Origin: Candidatus Mcinerneyibacteriota bacterium
Lineage (GTDB): Bacteria; AUK180; JAQVHJ01
Assembly: GCA_030630935.1 (NCBI GenBank)
Contig: DAOVMD010000191.1
Location: forward strand, 1-6,350
Length of the DNA stretch: 6,350 nucleotides
Reading direction: 5' to 3'
The notes beneath the pieces were generated by a model, which did no database searches, was not told the origin of the DNA, and worked only from the letters and a program-made list of their open reading frames with translations. The position numbers were made by a program, and so were the translations under genes. This document shows positions 3,712 to 6,350 of this stretch, piece by piece; within the stretch, counting starts at the first letter, position 1; the number at the start of each line of letters is the position of its first letter.

Positions 3712-6350
3712 GTGAGATTAAAAAAGATTCAAATCTCCGGATTTAAGACATTCCCAGAAAAAACCGAGTTTAATTTTGACCAGCAGTTAACAGTGATTAT
3801 TGGACCGAATGGTTCCGGAAAAAGTAATATCTCAGATGCAATTAAGTGGGTTCTCGGTGAGCAGAGTGCAAAGAATCTTCGTGGTCAGCATATGAACGAT
3901 GTCATTTTTAACGGAACATCTTCAAGGAAAGCATTATCCCTTGCTGAAGTTAACCTTTTTATAAAAAATGATGATAATGCATTACCATTAGAATACCCGG
4001 AAGTTCAATTAACTCGTCAGATTTTTAAGAATGGTGAAGGCCGTTACTTTATAAATAAAAAGCGTGTCCGCCTGAAAGAGATTACAAATGCCTTCCTGGA
4101 TACCGGGATAGGTGCACGGGCATATTCAATTATTGAACAGGGTCAGATAGATAAATTTATCTCATCATCATCAGCGGATCGACGTCTTATTTTTGAAGAA
4201 GCAGCCGGGATTATGAAGTATAAAAAGCGTAAACAGGAAGCACTCCGGAATCTTGAAAAGGTCGCTGCTAACCTTGTAAGGATCGAAGATCGGATCGTTC
4301 AACTTGAGAAGCAAGCGGGTACTTTAAAACGTCAATCATCCAAAGCCCGGAGATACAAGAGATTAAAAGAAGAACTTTTAGAGTTAAAGAAAACTATTCA
4401 GATCTCGATATTCCGTAAGTTATTATCACAAAAAGTTCAGCTTGAAAAGGATTCAGGTTCTGTTCAGACAGAGTTTGATAGTTTCATTGCAAAGATTGAG
4501 AATAAAGAGACTCAGATTCAACAGGTTAAACTGGATTTATTAGAGAAGGAAGAGGAACTTAAAGAAATTGAAGGTGAGAACTTTGAAATTTCGGAGAAGG
4601 TTCGAGAGATTGAGAAAGAGATCGCAACCATAAATGAACGTCTCATGAACATTGAGAATTTACGTACCGAATCCAATTCAAATATTATAGAGATTGAGAA
4701 TAAGGTTATTGAGCGCAAAACTGCCCGGGACAATGCGAATACTGAACTGAATGAAATTATTGAGCGCACAGATAGCTTTACTAATGACCTGAAACTTGCA
4801 GAAGAGAATTATAATAAAGTTTATGAATTATTGAATGAAAGTAAAAATAATTTAACCGAATTTAAAGATTCAGTTTTTGATTTATTAACTGAGAAAGCTT
4901 CGATTGAGAATAAGATAACTTCATTTGTTACACAAAAGAGCCAACTCCAAATTAATATTGATCGTTATATTGCAGAGATTCATGCTTTTAATTCTGAGGT
5001 TGATGAGTTAAAGAAGGAGAAGGATAGTTTACTTCAGAAGAAAGAAGAGAATGAAGCCGCAGTAAAAACAATCGAGTCTGAGATTGAGAAGTTTACAACA
5101 AAGATAAATGAGATGAATGAAGAGTTTACAAAGCTAAGCTTGACTCTTGAAGAAAAGAAAAATGCAATTTCCAGGATTGAGCACGAACTTAAGTTCTTAA
5201 AAGATATGACTGATCATTATGAAGGTTATTATGAAGGAGTCAGGCGGTTATTTGAAAAGATAAATAAAGATAAAGAAAACTTTCTTGGGATAATTGATGT
5301 TCTTGCAAATTTAATAACTGTAAAGAAGGATTATATAACTGCAATTGAATCCACACTTGGCGGAGCCCTTCAATACGTTGTTACCGAGAACATGAACGAT
5401 GCTCAGAGAGGAATTGAATACTTAAAGCGGGTAAAAGGCGGGCGTGTTACCTTCCTTCCAATTGAAAATTATAACTGGGTTGAGGCGAAGAAGGGCCGGA
5501 CCGACTTTGGTGAAGGGTTCTTATGTTTAGCTGACGAAGTTGTTGAATGTGAAGATAGATTTAAAAAAATCATTACAAAGTTCCTTCATAGAACCTTAAT
5601 CGTAGATACATTTGAGAACGCAATAAAAATTAAACGTCAAATTACGAAGGATAAAATTTTCGGGTTCAAGATTGTTACGCTTGACGGAGAAGTTATCTTT
5701 GCTGATGGTAGAGTTTCCGGTGGAAAATTAAAAGAAAAGACAGCTGGGTTTTTATCTCGAAGATATCTACTGAAGGAATTGAATGATAAATTAAAAACTC
5801 TAATTCCACAGAAGGAAGAGATCGATGAGAAACTCAATCATTTAGAGAATGAAACTTTAAAGTTGGAAGAGGAGAAGGAATTCTATCTCCGGAAATCTGA
5901 GGATACACGGATGCAATTGATAGAATTAAATTCCCAGTTTTCAAGGAATGAAGAAGATAGGAAAAGGATAGGGAATAACATTGATATTAATAATTCCCAG
6001 ATCTCATTACTTCAAAGTGAGATAGATGATTTAAATAAAGAGATAACTCAAATCCAGGAAACTCTCGATTCTTTAAATGAAAAAACTAAGGAAATTGAAG
6101 AGAACATTGAGAAGTTCGAGAAAGAGATTGCCCAGAATGAAGGTGATTTAGAAAGTTCCCGTGGTAAGATTGAGGAATTGCGTAGTAATCTAATAAAAGA
6201 TACTGAGAAGAAAGAAGGTTTAAATAACCAGATAGAATTTTGGGCAAATTTAATAGAGGACTGGGAGAACGATCTTGAGTTCCAAAAAAGTCAGTTAAAC
6301 AGAAGTTTTGAAGAAGAGGGTACAAATAAAACACGCTTATCAGAACTTGA
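3712..6350 (+). CDS. smc: Chromosome segregation ATPase SMC, 3'-truncated by window edge
   Basis: The frame is open for 879 codons to the window edge with no stop; bacterial SMC is usually about 1150-1200 residues, so roughly the last quarter is missing. It starts with GTG, supported by AAGG 7 nt upstream and by the family-typical start RLKKIQISGFKTF. The N-terminal ATPase half has Walker A GPNGSGKS at 31-38, an Arg at 57 in LRG (arginine-finger position), Gln143 in IIEQGQ (Q-loop) and FEEAAGIMKYKKRK near 161-174. Residues about 180-500 are a Glu/Lys-rich coiled coil. The hinge spans about 502-680, with HYEGYYEGVRRL, GGALQYVVTE, GGRVTFLP and TLDGEVIFADGRVSGG. The rest is the returning coiled coil. 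The ABC signature and Walker B lie outside. SMC works with ScpA and ScpB to compact and segregate chromosomes. It starts 10 nt after etfA, so it probably shares that transcript. Confidence 0.96.
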   Translation, partial: MRLKKIQISGFKTFPEKTEFNFDQQLTVIIGPNGSGKSNISDAIKWVLGEQSAKNLRGQHMNDVIFNGTSSRKALSLAEVNLFIKNDDNALPLEYPEVQLTRQIFKNGEGRYFINKKRVRLKEITNAFLDTGIGARAYSIIEQGQIDKFISSSSADRRLIFEEAAGIMKYKKRKQEALRNLEKVAANLVRIEDRIVQLEKQAGTLKRQSSKARRYKRLKEELLELKKTIQISIFRKLLSQKVQLEKDSGSVQTEFDSFIAKIENKETQIQQVKLDLLEKEEELKEIEGENFEISEKVREIEKEIATINERLMNIENLRTESNSNIIEIENKVIERKTARDNANTELNEIIERTDSFTNDLKLAEENYNKVYELLNESKNNLTEFKDSVFDLLTEKASIENKITSFVTQKSQLQINIDRYIAEIHAFNSEVDELKKEKDSLLQKKEENEAAVKTIESEIEKFTTKINEMNEEFTKLSLTLEEKKNAISRIEHELKFLKDMTDHYEGYYEGVRRLFEKINKDKENFLGIIDVLANLITVKKDYITAIESTLGGALQYVVTENMNDAQRGIEYLKRVKGGRVTFLPIENYNWVEAKKGRTDFGEGFLCLADEVVECEDRFKKIITKFLHRTLIVDTFENAIKIKRQITKDKIFGFKIVTLDGEVIFADGRVSGGKLKEKTAGFLSRRYLLKELNDKLKTLIPQKEEIDEKLNHLENETLKLEEEKEFYLRKSEDTRMQLIELNSQFSRNEEDRKRIGNNIDINNSQISLLQSEIDDLNKEITQIQETLDSLNEKTKEIEENIEKFEKEIAQNEGDLESSRGKIEELRSNLIKDTEKKEGLNNQIEFWANLIEDWENDLEFQKSQLNRSFEEEGTNKTRLSEL

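Noticed and set aside
4400-5220. Repetitive Glu/Lys-rich sequence in smc as a possible DNA repeat
   Set aside because: It encodes the expected coiled coil between the ATPase half and the hinge; there is no nucleotide-level periodic repeat.

Overview
The window reads as AT-rich bacterial chromosome. About 450 bases of non-coding, repeat-bearing DNA are followed by four tightly packed genes on the + strand: an acyl-CoA dehydrogenase, etfB, an etfA with an N-terminal two-cluster ferredoxin domain, and the first ~880 codons of smc, which runs off the right edge. The ferredoxin-fused EtfA and low G+C suggest an anaerobic or fermentative bacterium. The sequence does not allow a phylum to be named with confidence.

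Bases 1-446 hold no convincing gene. They contain a terminator-like hairpin with T-tracts (20-78), two perfect 82-bp direct repeats (38-119 and 190-271, offset 152 bp), a perfect 22-bp palindrome (306-327), and an AT-rich stretch leading into the promoter. The promoter (447-475) matches the housekeeping sigma consensus exactly: TTGACA, 17-bp spacer, TGC extension, TATAAT. An inverted repeat overlaps its -35 box and could be an operator.

The genes sit at 540-1697 (acyl-CoA dehydrogenase), 1710-2501 (etfB), 2514-3701 (etfA) and 3712 to the edge (smc). The gaps are only 12, 12 and 10 nt and no terminator lies between them, so one transcript is likely. The dehydrogenase and ETF should form one functional unit. 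The dehydrogenase FAD exchanges electrons with the ETF flavins, and the ferredoxin domain on EtfA gives a route to a soluble ferredoxin or other iron-sulfur partner, as in the caffeyl-CoA reductase-EtfAB type of complex. The direction (acyl-CoA oxidation or enoyl-CoA reduction) and whether bifurcation occurs cannot be read from sequence.

The smc gene encodes the chromosome condensation ATPase. The N-terminal ATPase half, first coiled coil, hinge and part of the return coiled coil are visible; the C-terminal ATPase half lies outside the window. Its place directly behind a metabolic ETF operon is the main contextual oddity. I did not find a clearly new defence or mobile system here. The most unusual non-coding item is the 82-bp repeat, with its terminator-forming copy and leftward expression-like signals.
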